A stretch of 6,072 bases of DNA, taken from assembly GCA_017623265.1 (NCBI GenBank), contig JAGAPM010000253.1, positions 1-6,072 of the forward strand. Direction: 5' to 3'. The stretch is from Lentisphaeria bacterium. Its GTDB lineage: Bacteria; Verrucomicrobiota; Lentisphaeria; Victivallales; UBA1829. The notes below the pieces were generated by a model. It made no database searches. It had not been told where the DNA came from and saw only the letters and a program-made list of their open reading frames with translations. A program made the position numbers and the translations under genes. This document shows positions 1 to 5,617 of the stretch, in pieces; the first letter of the stretch is position 1, and every line of letters starts with the position of its first letter.

Positions 1-2
1 GA

Positions 3-1244
3 TCTGAGATCGCCCCCATCTTCCTGCTGCCGGGAGCGATGGCACCGGAATGTTATGAAGACAACCGGAAGATTTGGGCATTTCAGGTCCACTGCGCCGG
101 AAAGACGGAACTGCGTCTGAACGAACGGGTCGTCCGGATCGAGACCGATCCCGCCGATCCGGCGATCATCCGGTCTGTTATCACCCGCAGTACGGTGGAC
201 GGCTCGGAACGACGCTACAAAGGCAGACTGTTCTCCGACTGTACCGGTGACGGCACCGTGGCTTTTGCGGCGGGCGCTTCGTTTATGTACGGTTCGGAGG
301 GCAGGGCGGTTTTCGGGGAATCCCTGACCCCGCCGGAAACGATCCGGGAAGTCATGGGGCTTTCCGTCCTCTGGACCAGCGTGGAGGAAGCCGCGGAACA
401 GCCGTTCCCCGATATCGACTGGGGCGTGGAATTCACGGAGGAAAATTGTTACTACCGGACCAGCGGCGACTGGGAGACGGAAACCGGACAATACCGGGAT
501 CAGGCGGAGGATATCGAGTATATCCGGGACTATTCCCTGATGACCACATTCGGGAACTGGTCCTACCTGAAAAATCATTCCGCGAGAAAGGCGGACTTCG
601 CCCGGCGCCGGATCGACTGGATCTCCAGTTGCGGCGGAAAACGGGAAAGCCGCCGGTTCATCGGCGATACCATCATGACCCAGCAGGATATTGAAGAACA
701 GCGCAAGCCGGCCGACGGCACCGGGTGCATTACCTGGTCCATTGACCTGCACTATCCCGAGCCGGAAAACCTGCGCCGTTTTGCCGAACCTTTCCGCAGC
801 TGTGCCTACCACCGGTGTCTGCCGGATTACGCGCCGGTGCCGTATCGCTGTCTTTACAGCAAAGATGTGAAGAATCTCTTTCTCGGCGGCAGGCTGATTT
901 CCCTTTCCCACGTGGCGTTTTCAGCGGTGCGTGTCATGCGGACTTTGGGCGTGCTGGGGGAAGTAGTCGCCATGGCGGCGAAAGTCTGCTGCGAAAAGGA
1001 TGTGCTGCCACGGGAAGTCGGCACGGAACATCTGGACCGCCTGAAAGAACTGATGTCGGCAGGCGTACCCGTTCCGGAAGAATTCCATTGCAGCGCCATC
1101 GGCGGCTGGGAATCCTATCATTTCAAAGAGATCGGACACCTTTCCTACAACGGATCGGGCAGAACCTATGATCTGCCGGAGCAGCTTCAGAAAGATATTC
1201 TGCAGTTGAAACGGGATCACCTTCACCCCGAAACGGGCAAGTGA
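3..1244 (+). CDS. FAD-dependent oxidoreductase (PF12831-like), C-terminal part, 5' end outside window
   Basis: The frame is open from base 3, so the ATG at 39 is probably internal and the gene starts left of the window. About 413 residues are visible. Numbered from that ATG, the motif DCTGDG (residues 67-72), followed by an alanine/glycine stretch and RA, matches the ATGDG FAD-contacting segment of PF12831-type oxidoreductases. Near the C-terminus, NLFLGGRLISLSHVAFSAVRVM (from residue 279) and the following LGEVVAMAA resemble the family's 'N-L-x-x-x-G-R ... S-x-R-V-M' ending, which closes the flavin site. The N-terminal Rossmann GxGxxG would lie upstream and is not seen. The protein is likely a cytoplasmic redox enzyme, or exported if a signal peptide lies upstream; its substrate is unknown. 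These genes are common in polysaccharide-degrading PVC bacteria. The stop codon directly abuts the stop of the convergent AraC gene. The family call is fairly secure, the reaction is not. Confidence 0.85.
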   Translation, partial: SEIAPIFLLPGAMAPECYEDNRKIWAFQVHCAGKTELRLNERVVRIETDPADPAIIRSVITRSTVDGSERRYKGRLFSDCTGDGTVAFAAGASFMYGSEGRAVFGESLTPPETIREVMGLSVLWTSVEEAAEQPFPDIDWGVEFTEENCYYRTSGDWETETGQYRDQAEDIEYIRDYSLMTTFGNWSYLKNHSARKADFARRRIDWISSCGGKRESRRFIGDTIMTQQDIEEQRKPADGTGCITWSIDLHYPEPENLRRFAEPFRSCAYHRCLPDYAPVPYRCLYSKDVKNLFLGGRLISLSHVAFSAVRVMRTLGVLGEVVAMAAKVCCEKDVLPREVGTEHLDRLKELMSAGVPVPEEFHCSAIGGWESYHFKEIGHLSYNGSGRTYDLPEQLQKDILQLKRDHLHPETGK

Positions 1245-2129
1245 TCACCGGAACTGTTTGCGGTAACTGCCGGGCGTGATGCCGGAAAGTTTGTGAAATT
1301 CCCTGCTGAAATGGAACGCATCGGAAAAGCCCAGCAGCTCCGCACATTCTGCCAGTGTCCGGTCCGGATCGGTAAGCAGGCGGCATGCCCGCTCAAACTG
1401 GAGTTGACGGAAATATTTTCCCGGAGGGAGCCCGATCTCCTGCGTAAAAAGTGTGAGAAAACGGGATTTGGAAAGGTGGACCGCTTCTGCCAGTTCCGCC
1501 AGTTCCGGCTTCCGGACCGCATTGCAGAGCAGATTCAGTGCCGGTTGCAGACGGTTCAGCGCGGGTGAGATCTTCTCCTGAACCGACTCCGGCTTGATCC
1601 CCGCAAGCTCCAGCAGTTTCAGCGTCAGATTCAGCCCGTAAAGCTGATGCCATGCCGCATTAGCTGTGTTCAGGACTTTTGGCTGTTGAACGATCTTGAA
1701 CAGAAGATCCCGCACCTCTTCATAGCCATCCCGGCTGACAAACGGTTTTGCTCCGCAATGGGTGAACAGGTCAAAATTGTGCATCACCTGCGTGCGGAAA
1801 TGGATCCACAGACTTTCCCGCGGTGCGCTGCCGAAGTCATCGATCCGGTGCGTCACGCCCGCCGGGATAAAGATGATCGAAGGCTCGTTGATCGTAATGG
1901 AGTGTCCGTTTTCAAAATACACCACCGCACCGTTCCCCTCCGGTAACGGAATGGGCGAAAGGCTGCACATGTGGAAGGGCATCTTCCGCCAGAGCGTGGA
2001 ATGGCACACCGGGACTTTTGTCAGGTTCCCCACCACAAATTCAAACTGCAGCGTAACAGGGATCCCATCCTTGCCGCTGGTCAGGTCGCAGTTCAGACAA
2101 AAAAGCTGTTTTTCAGGGATTTTGTTCAT
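1245..2129 (-). CDS. AraC-family transcriptional regulator with N-terminal cupin sensor domain
   Basis: This 294-residue protein has the usual AraC length and order. Residues about 40-115 form a cupin-like effector domain: a glycine turn around PLPEGNG (61-67), the IIFIPAGVTHRID segment (85-97) and the WIHF strand (108-111). Residues about 195-294 form the double helix-turn-helix domain. The first helix pair lies at about 209-230 (ELAELAEAVHLSKSRFLTLF) and the second at about 258-280, where LAECAELLGFSDAFHFSREF is followed by the typical G-ITPGSYRKQFR end. It is a cytoplasmic DNA-binding protein whose ligand is probably a sugar. No Shine-Dalgarno sequence precedes the ATG, but a seven-codon ORF overlaps it by ATGA, so translation may be coupled. 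It is divergent from the SMR-like gene and shares a promoter region holding a 13-bp direct repeat, which suggests control of that gene and of itself. It converges with the oxidoreductase gene with no spacer. Confidence 0.93.
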   Translation of the reverse strand: MNKIPEKQLFCLNCDLTSGKDGIPVTLQFEFVVGNLTKVPVCHSTLWRKMPFHMCSLSPIPLPEGNGAVVYFENGHSITINEPSIIFIPAGVTHRIDDFGSAPRESLWIHFRTQVMHNFDLFTHCGAKPFVSRDGYEEVRDLLFKIVQQPKVLNTANAAWHQLYGLNLTLKLLELAGIKPESVQEKISPALNRLQPALNLLCNAVRKPELAELAEAVHLSKSRFLTLFTQEIGLPPGKYFRQLQFERACRLLTDPDRTLAECAELLGFSDAFHFSREFHKLSGITPGSYRKQFR

Positions 2130-2150
2130 GAAATGGTGATTTTGTTCATG
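2118..2150. repeat. 13-bp direct repeat with 20-bp periodicity; candidate AraC operator
   Basis: The sequence GATTTTGTTCATG occurs at 2118-2130 and again, exactly, at 2138-2150, separated by seven bases. The 20-bp start-to-start distance is about two helical turns, which puts both copies on the same face of the DNA. Tandem direct half-sites about 21 bp apart are how AraC-type dimers bind, as at the I1-I2 sites of E. coli araBAD. The right copy ends one base before the expected -35 position of the SMR-gene promoter, the classic place for an AraC activator. The repeat overlaps the first codons of the AraC gene. The repeat is seen directly; the operator role is inferred. Confidence 0.5.
2126..2149 (-). 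CDS. possible seven-codon upstream ORF (MNKITIS) coupled to the AraC gene
   Basis: On the minus strand an ATG at 2149 opens a seven-codon frame, MNKITIS, whose TGA (2128-2126) overlaps the AraC start ATG (2129-2127) as ATGA. Its first four codons are identical to the AraC protein's own MNKI because both starts lie in the 13-bp direct repeat. It may be a leader peptide that brings ribosomes to the AraC start, which lacks its own Shine-Dalgarno sequence. It could equally be a by-product of the repeat. The ORF also lacks a good Shine-Dalgarno site: GGAAA lies about 15 bases upstream, too far to be convincing. Confidence 0.25.
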   Translation of the reverse strand: MNKITIS

Positions 2151-2151
2151 G

Positions 2152-2180
2152 TAAAGTTTTCGTTTCCGGAGTAATATAAT
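2152..2180 (+). promoter_or_regulatory. putative promoter for the SMR-like gene, perfect -10, poor -35
   Basis: TATAAT at 2175-2180 is a perfect sigma-70 -10 hexamer. The hexamer 17 bp upstream (2152-2157, TAAAGT) is a poor -35 match, as expected for a promoter that needs an activator. The direct repeat ends at 2150, immediately upstream. The predicted start near 2187 leaves a leader of about 43 bases before the ATG at 2230. Confidence 0.5.
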
Positions 2181-2200
2181 ACCGACGGAATAAAAAGCAA
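2173..2200 (-). promoter_or_regulatory. putative promoter for the AraC gene
   Basis: Read on the minus strand, TTGCTT (2200-2195) is followed after 16 bp by TATATT (2178-2173), a reasonable sigma-70-type pair. Transcription would start near 2166, giving a short leader of roughly 35 bases before the AraC ATG at 2129. The -10 overlaps the -10 of the divergent promoter, so the two promoters would compete for polymerase. Confidence 0.45.
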
Positions 2201-2217
2201 ACGGTCCGGATCAATCG

Positions 2218-2223
2218 AAAGGA
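2218..2223 (+). promoter_or_regulatory. ribosome-binding site of the SMR-like gene
   Basis: AAAGGA lies six bases before the ATG at 2230 and supports that start for the short membrane protein. Confidence 0.6.
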
Positions 2224-2229
2224 AAAAAT

Positions 2230-2604
2230 ATGGTTTATGCGTATGTGACTCTGTTCCTGATCTTTCAAGTGGTGGCGAATGTTCTCTTCAAGTGGGGTGC
2301 AGTCAATCCTTCCGCCAGCTGGCTGGGGATCCCGCAGGAATGGTGCGGATTTATCCTCGGTAATGTGGTCGGCATGACAAGCATTATCTTCATGATCGGA
2401 ATGTATAAGACTCTGCCCGCCGCCAGCGTGGTGGCGATTGGGACCGGAGGAACATTTCTGCTGGTGCAGATCACGATGTTTCTGCTGTATCACGAAAAAA
2501 TCAGCCCCGGCGCTCTGGCGGGGATCGCTCTGATCCTGATCGGCGTCCTGATGGTGGCGTTCCTGAATTACCCTGCCGTCACCGGGTCAACCGTTTTCAA
2601 GTAA
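2230..2604 (+). CDS. small four-helix membrane protein of the SMR/EamA (drug/metabolite transporter) type
   Basis: This 124-residue hydrophobic protein has four predicted transmembrane helices, at about residues 4-22, 36-58, 63-86 and 94-113, close to the 105-120 residues of small multidrug resistance proteins. The pattern Q-V-V-A-N-V-L-F-K-W-G (13-23) lines up with the E-V-x-G-T-x-x-M-K segment of EmrE. The last helix, with EKISPGALAGIALILIGVLMV, is a typical EamA/DMT ending. The position of the essential proton- and drug-binding Glu14 of EmrE is Gln13 here, and the conserved Trp63 aligns with Gly71, so ordinary proton-coupled drug export is doubtful. It could be a half-size metabolite carrier working as a dimer, or a lipid or undecaprenyl-type flippase subunit such as ArnE/F. 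It is divergent from the AraC gene, probably its regulator. Its 3' end overlaps the kinase gene on the other strand by 37 bp. Confidence 0.8.
   Translation: MVYAYVTLFLIFQVVANVLFKWGAVNPSASWLGIPQEWCGFILGNVVGMTSIIFMIGMYKTLPAASVVAIGTGGTFLLVQITMFLLYHEKISPGALAGIALILIGVLMVAFLNYPAVTGSTVFK
2495..2523 (-). terminator. candidate intrinsic terminator of the kinase operon, inside the SMR-like gene
   Basis: On the minus strand, 45 bp past the kinase stop, CCCCG and CGGGG (2523-2519 and 2509-2505) can pair around a nine-base loop. Six T's follow after four bases (2500-2495). The stem is short and the T-run is slightly displaced, and the bases also code for the SMR-like protein on the other strand, so this is tentative. 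No other terminator-like structure is visible near the convergent junction. Confidence 0.3.
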
Positions 2605-4016
2605 CGGGCAAAAAGTTTTTCAGCGGCAAGTCGTTCGTTCTCCGGGCGTTCCGGAAGTTCGGTTGTGTGGACCATTTGCCGGATGGCTTCTGCGATGGTG
2701 GGATAAAGTCCTGTTGCCGCCGCCCCCAGAACCGCCGCTCCCAGTAGAGAAGCCTCCGTATTTTCCGGCATCTGTTTTTTTTGCGGGAACAGTGCCGCCG
2801 CCGTCTCCCGCACGGATTTTTCCCGGCAGGCAAGGGATTGCAGGACCACCGAGCGATACTCCGTGCCGTTCAATTGCCCCAGCAGATCGGCGGATTGACG
2901 CAGCGCCGCCAGCGGACCGAACACCGTCGCGCGGCAGAGATTGGCAAGGGTATGATGTGCGGAAAGTCCGTGCCATGCGGCGCAGGGCGTATAGTCCATA
3001 TACGGCGCGCCCCGTCCCAGAAGATAGGGCAGATAGACAGGCAGATCTTCTTTGAGTTCAGCATCTTCCGCCTGTTTGAAAAAATCATCCATCGTCAAAT
3101 TCCGCTGTGTCGCCTCCCATTCCAGCGAGAAACCGCCGCCGGGTACAGATCCCAGAAAAAGATCGGATTCCGGATCGGCGTGAGCAAAGACAAAAAGTTT
3201 GCCTGCCAACGGTTTCCAGCGTCCCCGCAGACCGGATGCCAGCAGCTGTCCCGCCGTGCCGAGCGTCAGGGAAAGCACATCCCCGAACGCCCCGCAGCCG
3301 AGAGCGGCAGTTGCCAGATCACCAGCACCGCAGACCACGGGCAGCCCGGCAGGGAGTCCGGTCAGGACGGCGGCTTGATCGGTGACTGTACCCCGCAACG
3401 CCGTGGATTCAATCACGGACGGGAATTTTTCCGGATCCAGTCCCAGTTCCCGGATCATATTTTCATCCCAGCACCGTTCATCCGGCAGAAACGACATCAT
3501 ACCGGAGGCATCGGAGGGATCGGTGGCAAACTTGCCGGTCAGCAGATAGCCGATGTCATCCTTCGGCTGAAGAAAGCACTTGACTTTCCGGTAAAGTTCC
3601 GGTGTCTTTTCCGCACACATGATCATCTTCGGCAGCGTGAAGACCGGGGCAGGGGGATTGCCGTATTTTTGAGTGAAATCCGGATAGCGCGCCAACAGCT
3701 TTTCCGATTCCTCCGTCGCCCCATTGGAACACCAGAGGATCGCATCCGCTACCGGCTGACCGTCTTCCCCGATCCCAAGAAGGGCGTGCATATTTCCCGT
3801 CAACGAGACCGCCAGCGGCGGCATCTGCGCCAGTTCCTGTGCCATACTCCGCAGAAGGGATACCGTTGCCGACCGCCAGATAAGCACATCCTGCGTGTCC
3901 GGAGACGCGGCGCGGTTGATCCGTTCCGACTTCATCACCGGCATGGCGCCGTGTTCATCCACCAACGCCGCTTTGATCCGGCTGGTTCCGATGTCGATGC
4001 AGAGAATATGACTCAT
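2568..4016 (-). CDS. FGGY-family carbohydrate kinase (xylulokinase-like, atypical)
   Basis: The ATG at 4016 (482 residues) is chosen because GGAG (4029-4026) sits nine bases before it. The in-frame TTG at 4031 has no such site. ATP-dependent phosphorylation of a ketose or polyol is expected. Seen features: the first phosphate-binding loop IDIGTSRIK (7-15, Asp8); a sugar-pocket segment TGNMHAL (73-79), where xylulokinase usually has GQMHG; and an LPKD-like signature region (FLQPKDDIGYLLTG, 148-161). There is a catalytic-base candidate in CGAGDLATAALGCG (Asp233), the second ATP loop LTLGTAGQ (250-257), and the YLPYLLGRGAPYMD segment (328-341). The usual glycine-rich GGGAxS motif near residue 395 is not recognisable: the region reads VVLQSLACREKS. 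Length is normal (about 480-500). It follows the SIS gene by 19 bp. The substrate is unknown and xylulose is only one option. Confidence 0.88.
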   Translation of the reverse strand: MSHILCIDIGTSRIKAALVDEHGAMPVMKSERINRAASPDTQDVLIWRSATVSLLRSMAQELAQMPPLAVSLTGNMHALLGIGEDGQPVADAILWCSNGATEESEKLLARYPDFTQKYGNPPAPVFTLPKMIMCAEKTPELYRKVKCFLQPKDDIGYLLTGKFATDPSDASGMMSFLPDERCWDENMIRELGLDPEKFPSVIESTALRGTVTDQAAVLTGLPAGLPVVCGAGDLATAALGCGAFGDVLSLTLGTAGQLLASGLRGRWKPLAGKLFVFAHADPESDLFLGSVPGGGFSLEWEATQRNLTMDDFFKQAEDAELKEDLPVYLPYLLGRGAPYMDYTPCAAWHGLSAHHTLANLCRATVFGPLAALRQSADLLGQLNGTEYRSVVLQSLACREKSVRETAAALFPQKKQMPENTEASLLGAAVLGAAATGLYPTIAEAIRQMVHTTELPERPENERLAAEKLFARYLKTVDPVTAG

Positions 4017-4025
4017 CTTACTTGT

Positions 4026-4029
4026 CTCC
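4026..4029 (-). promoter_or_regulatory. ribosome-binding site that decides the kinase start
   Basis: Minus-strand GGAG lies nine bases before the ATG at 4016 and inside the five-codon extension that a TTG start at 4031 would add. It therefore argues for the shorter protein. Confidence 0.6.
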
Positions 4030-4035
4030 AAAATC

Positions 4036-4779
4036 TTACGGAAGAAGAAATGCGTCCCGTACCGATTGCAGTTTCAGCAGTTCGGCGTTCCGTTCTTTCC
4101 CGCCCGGAGCGTTGGAACTGAGGAAGACCGGCGGTTCCACGCCCAGCGCCATCAGTTTTTCCACGGAAAGAGCGGAAAGGGCGTGCATGATGAAGGAACC
4201 GGCGATGGTGGAAAGAGGTCCCATGGGAACAGATCCGCCCGCAAGGAGTGAGGCATCGCCGCAGGGCACATGGTTGTCGATCATCACCAGGCCCGGCATC
4301 TGCCAGAGGTTGGCAAAGACCGAGTGGTCACCCTTCTGATCTTTATACGAGGAGGAGGAAATGGCAATGACTTTTGCGCCCCGTTTGAGAGCGGAATCCG
4401 CCACCGCCACCGGAGCGGCGTTCTTGCCGGACGTGGAAAGGACCACCAGCACATCGCCGGACTTCATTTGAGAGCAGTTGATGATGTCGTTGCCCAGCAT
4501 CTCGTTGTGTTCGGCGGCACTGGTGAGAAATCCGGGGGTCTGGGCAATGCTCATGCCGGGTCCCCACAGCGGACGCCAGAAACAGGGCGCTCCGGCACGG
4601 TAGAACACATCTTCCGCCAGAATCGCGGAATGAGTACAGCCGAAAACATAAATCGTTTGTCCGGCGGCATATGCCTTTGCAATGATGTCCGCCGCTTGAT
4701 CCAGTGCCGCTTCCTCCGCTTCGGCAATGGTCGCCAGCAGCCCGGATGCGTTGTCCCGATAGTCTTTCAGAAAAGCCAT
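4036..4779 (-). CDS. SIS-domain sugar-phosphate-binding protein of the UPF0309/COG4821 type
   Basis: The protein is 247 residues from the ATG at 4779, which has GGAG six bases upstream. An in-frame ATG at 4791 would add four residues but has its nearest purine-rich site twelve bases away. SIS-fold signs are the first Rossmann strand and phosphate loop IYVFGCTHSAILAEDVFYRAG (43-63) and the second, VVLSTSGKNAAPV (112-124), whose STSG is the standard phosphosugar-binding Ser/Thr loop. The C-terminal VEPPVFLSSNAPGG (214-227), the GDASL motif (174-178) and PMGPLSTIAG (185-194) are typical of UPF0309, whose usual length of about 240-250 it matches. The family binds phosphorylated sugars and may be an aldose-ketose isomerase or a sensor; the exact reaction is not known. 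It lies directly upstream of the FGGY kinase (19 bp), so both probably act on one sugar. It is cytoplasmic, with no signal peptide. Confidence 0.9.
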   Translation of the reverse strand: MAFLKDYRDNASGLLATIAEAEEAALDQAADIIAKAYAAGQTIYVFGCTHSAILAEDVFYRAGAPCFWRPLWGPGMSIAQTPGFLTSAAEHNEMLGNDIINCSQMKSGDVLVVLSTSGKNAAPVAVADSALKRGAKVIAISSSSYKDQKGDHSVFANLWQMPGLVMIDNHVPCGDASLLAGGSVPMGPLSTIAGSFIMHALSALSVEKLMALGVEPPVFLSSNAPGGKERNAELLKLQSVRDAFLLP

Positions 4780-4785
4780 ATTTTT

Positions 4786-4789
4786 CTCC
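4786..4789 (-). promoter_or_regulatory. ribosome-binding site that decides the SIS-protein start
   Basis: Minus-strand GGAG lies six bases before the ATG at 4779. It uses part of the alternative start ATG at 4791, which makes the downstream start more likely. Confidence 0.55.
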
Positions 4790-4810
4790 ATTGAATTTGT
4801 TTGCTCCCTT

Positions 4811-4838
4811 ACTGTATCGCAGGAAACATTTTTTTCAA
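4811..4838 (-). promoter_or_regulatory. possible internal promoter for the SIS and kinase genes
   Basis: On the minus strand TTGAAA (4838-4833, five of six matches to TTGACA) is followed after 16 bp by TACAGT (4816-4811, four of six matches to TATAAT). It lies in the 70-bp gap after the transporter stop. A start near 4804 would give a leader of about 25 bases to the ATG at 4779. The gap shows no convincing terminator, so read-through from the upstream genes is also possible. Confidence 0.35.
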
Positions 4839-4849
4839 GGGCAAGCCTG

Positions 4850-5617
4850 TCATTTTCCTGCGCACAAATTCAGTACCAGGATCCCGCCTGCAATGATCAG
4901 TACGGTCCAGACCAGTACCCGGAACGCAAACTGGTTCACTTTGTTGTGCAGAAAATTCCCCAGAAGCGCCCCGCCGACCACAAATGGTAGCAGGGCAAAG
5001 ATCATCCCGCCCGTCTGACGGGTGATGTTTCCGGCGCAGATCCATTTGCCGATCATACATAAATTGGTGGTGACCCACAGCATACTGAGCGTGGCACGGA
5101 ACGCAGATTTTTCCACGATCGCTTTGGAGGCATACATCACCACCAGCGGTCCGCCGGAACTGAACGCGCCCTGAATGATCCCGCCGCAGAACAGGATGAA
5201 CCGGTAAAGAAGATTTTTTCCGCCTTTTGACGGTACAACTGTTTCCGGAACAGACGCCCGTTTCAGCGTGAGCAGTCCGCGGAGTCCGGTAAAAAACATA
5301 AAGCCCGCAAGAATGGAAAGGAGCCAGACTTTCGGCAGCACATCCATGAGCGCCAGCCCGATCGGAACGCCCAAGCCCACATGCAGAACAATGAAGCCGT
5401 ATTGCCGCCAGTCGATCTGTTTCCGGGCGCGGCAGACAATAAAGAGGGAAAGCAGCACGCTGCAGCTGGAGAGCAGGGAAACTGCCTTTTCCACACCCAG
5501 CATCAACGCCACAAAGGGCAGCGCCATGACCGTGGCGCCGAACCCGGCGATCCCCTCCACCGTGAATGTGGTCAGCACAATACAACCGCAGAGAAGGATG
5601 ATCTGTCCGTCCGTCAT
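4850..5617 (-). CDS. TauE/SafE-family (DUF81) membrane anion transporter
   Basis: The start at 5617 (255 residues) is set by GGAGG seven bases upstream and by the ATGA overlap with the preceding gene; the frame stays open further upstream but that part is not transporter-like. The protein is very hydrophobic with seven or eight likely transmembrane segments and the internal two-fold repeat of the family. Half one carries TVEGIAGFGATVMALPFV (19-36) and half two carries GGIIQGAFSSGGPLVVMYA (145-163), both glycine-rich pore motifs at the start of each repeat. A polar, basic linker (about 119-138) separates the halves. TauE/SafE proteins are inner-membrane carriers of sulfite, sulfoacetate or other small organic anions; which one applies here cannot be told. 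Co-translation with the upstream YkgJ-type gene is likely. The SIS and kinase genes lie 70 bp downstream on the same strand. Confidence 0.9.
   Translation of the reverse strand: MTDGQIILLCGCIVLTTFTVEGIAGFGATVMALPFVALMLGVEKAVSLLSSCSVLLSLFIVCRARKQIDWRQYGFIVLHVGLGVPIGLALMDVLPKVWLLSILAGFMFFTGLRGLLTLKRASVPETVVPSKGGKNLLYRFILFCGGIIQGAFSSGGPLVVMYASKAIVEKSAFRATLSMLWVTTNLCMIGKWICAGNITRQTGGMIFALLPFVVGGALLGNFLHNKVNQFAFRVLVWTVLIIAGGILVLNLCAGK

Noticed and set aside
1224..1241. Small hairpin CCCG-AAA-CGGG near the oxidoreductase/AraC junction as a terminator
   Set aside because: The stem is only four base pairs and no T-run follows on either strand.
2165..2210. Two TCCGGA palindromes 40 bp apart flanking the divergent promoters
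   Set aside because: CCGGA is frequent throughout the window because of codon use, so a pair here is unremarkable.
4016..4031. TTG start for the kinase at 4031
   Set aside because: No ribosome-binding site lies upstream of it, whereas the ATG at 4016 has GGAG at nine bases and the family's conserved start follows at once.
2781..4121. 446-codon open frame on the plus strand opposite the kinase
   Set aside because: It runs in exact codon register with the kinase codons, so it stays open simply because the kinase avoids TTA, CTA and TCA. Its product is Arg/Gln/Pro-rich with no family resemblance.
4829..4850. Terminator between the TauE-like and SIS genes
   Set aside because: The only inverted repeat is AGG/CCT with a five-base loop, followed by A's rather than T's on the transcribed strand.
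4809..5585. 258-codon minus-strand frame overlapping the TauE-like gene
   Set aside because: It is a frame shadow: the other frame encodes a clear membrane transporter with a strong ribosome-binding site, while this one has no recognisable domain.
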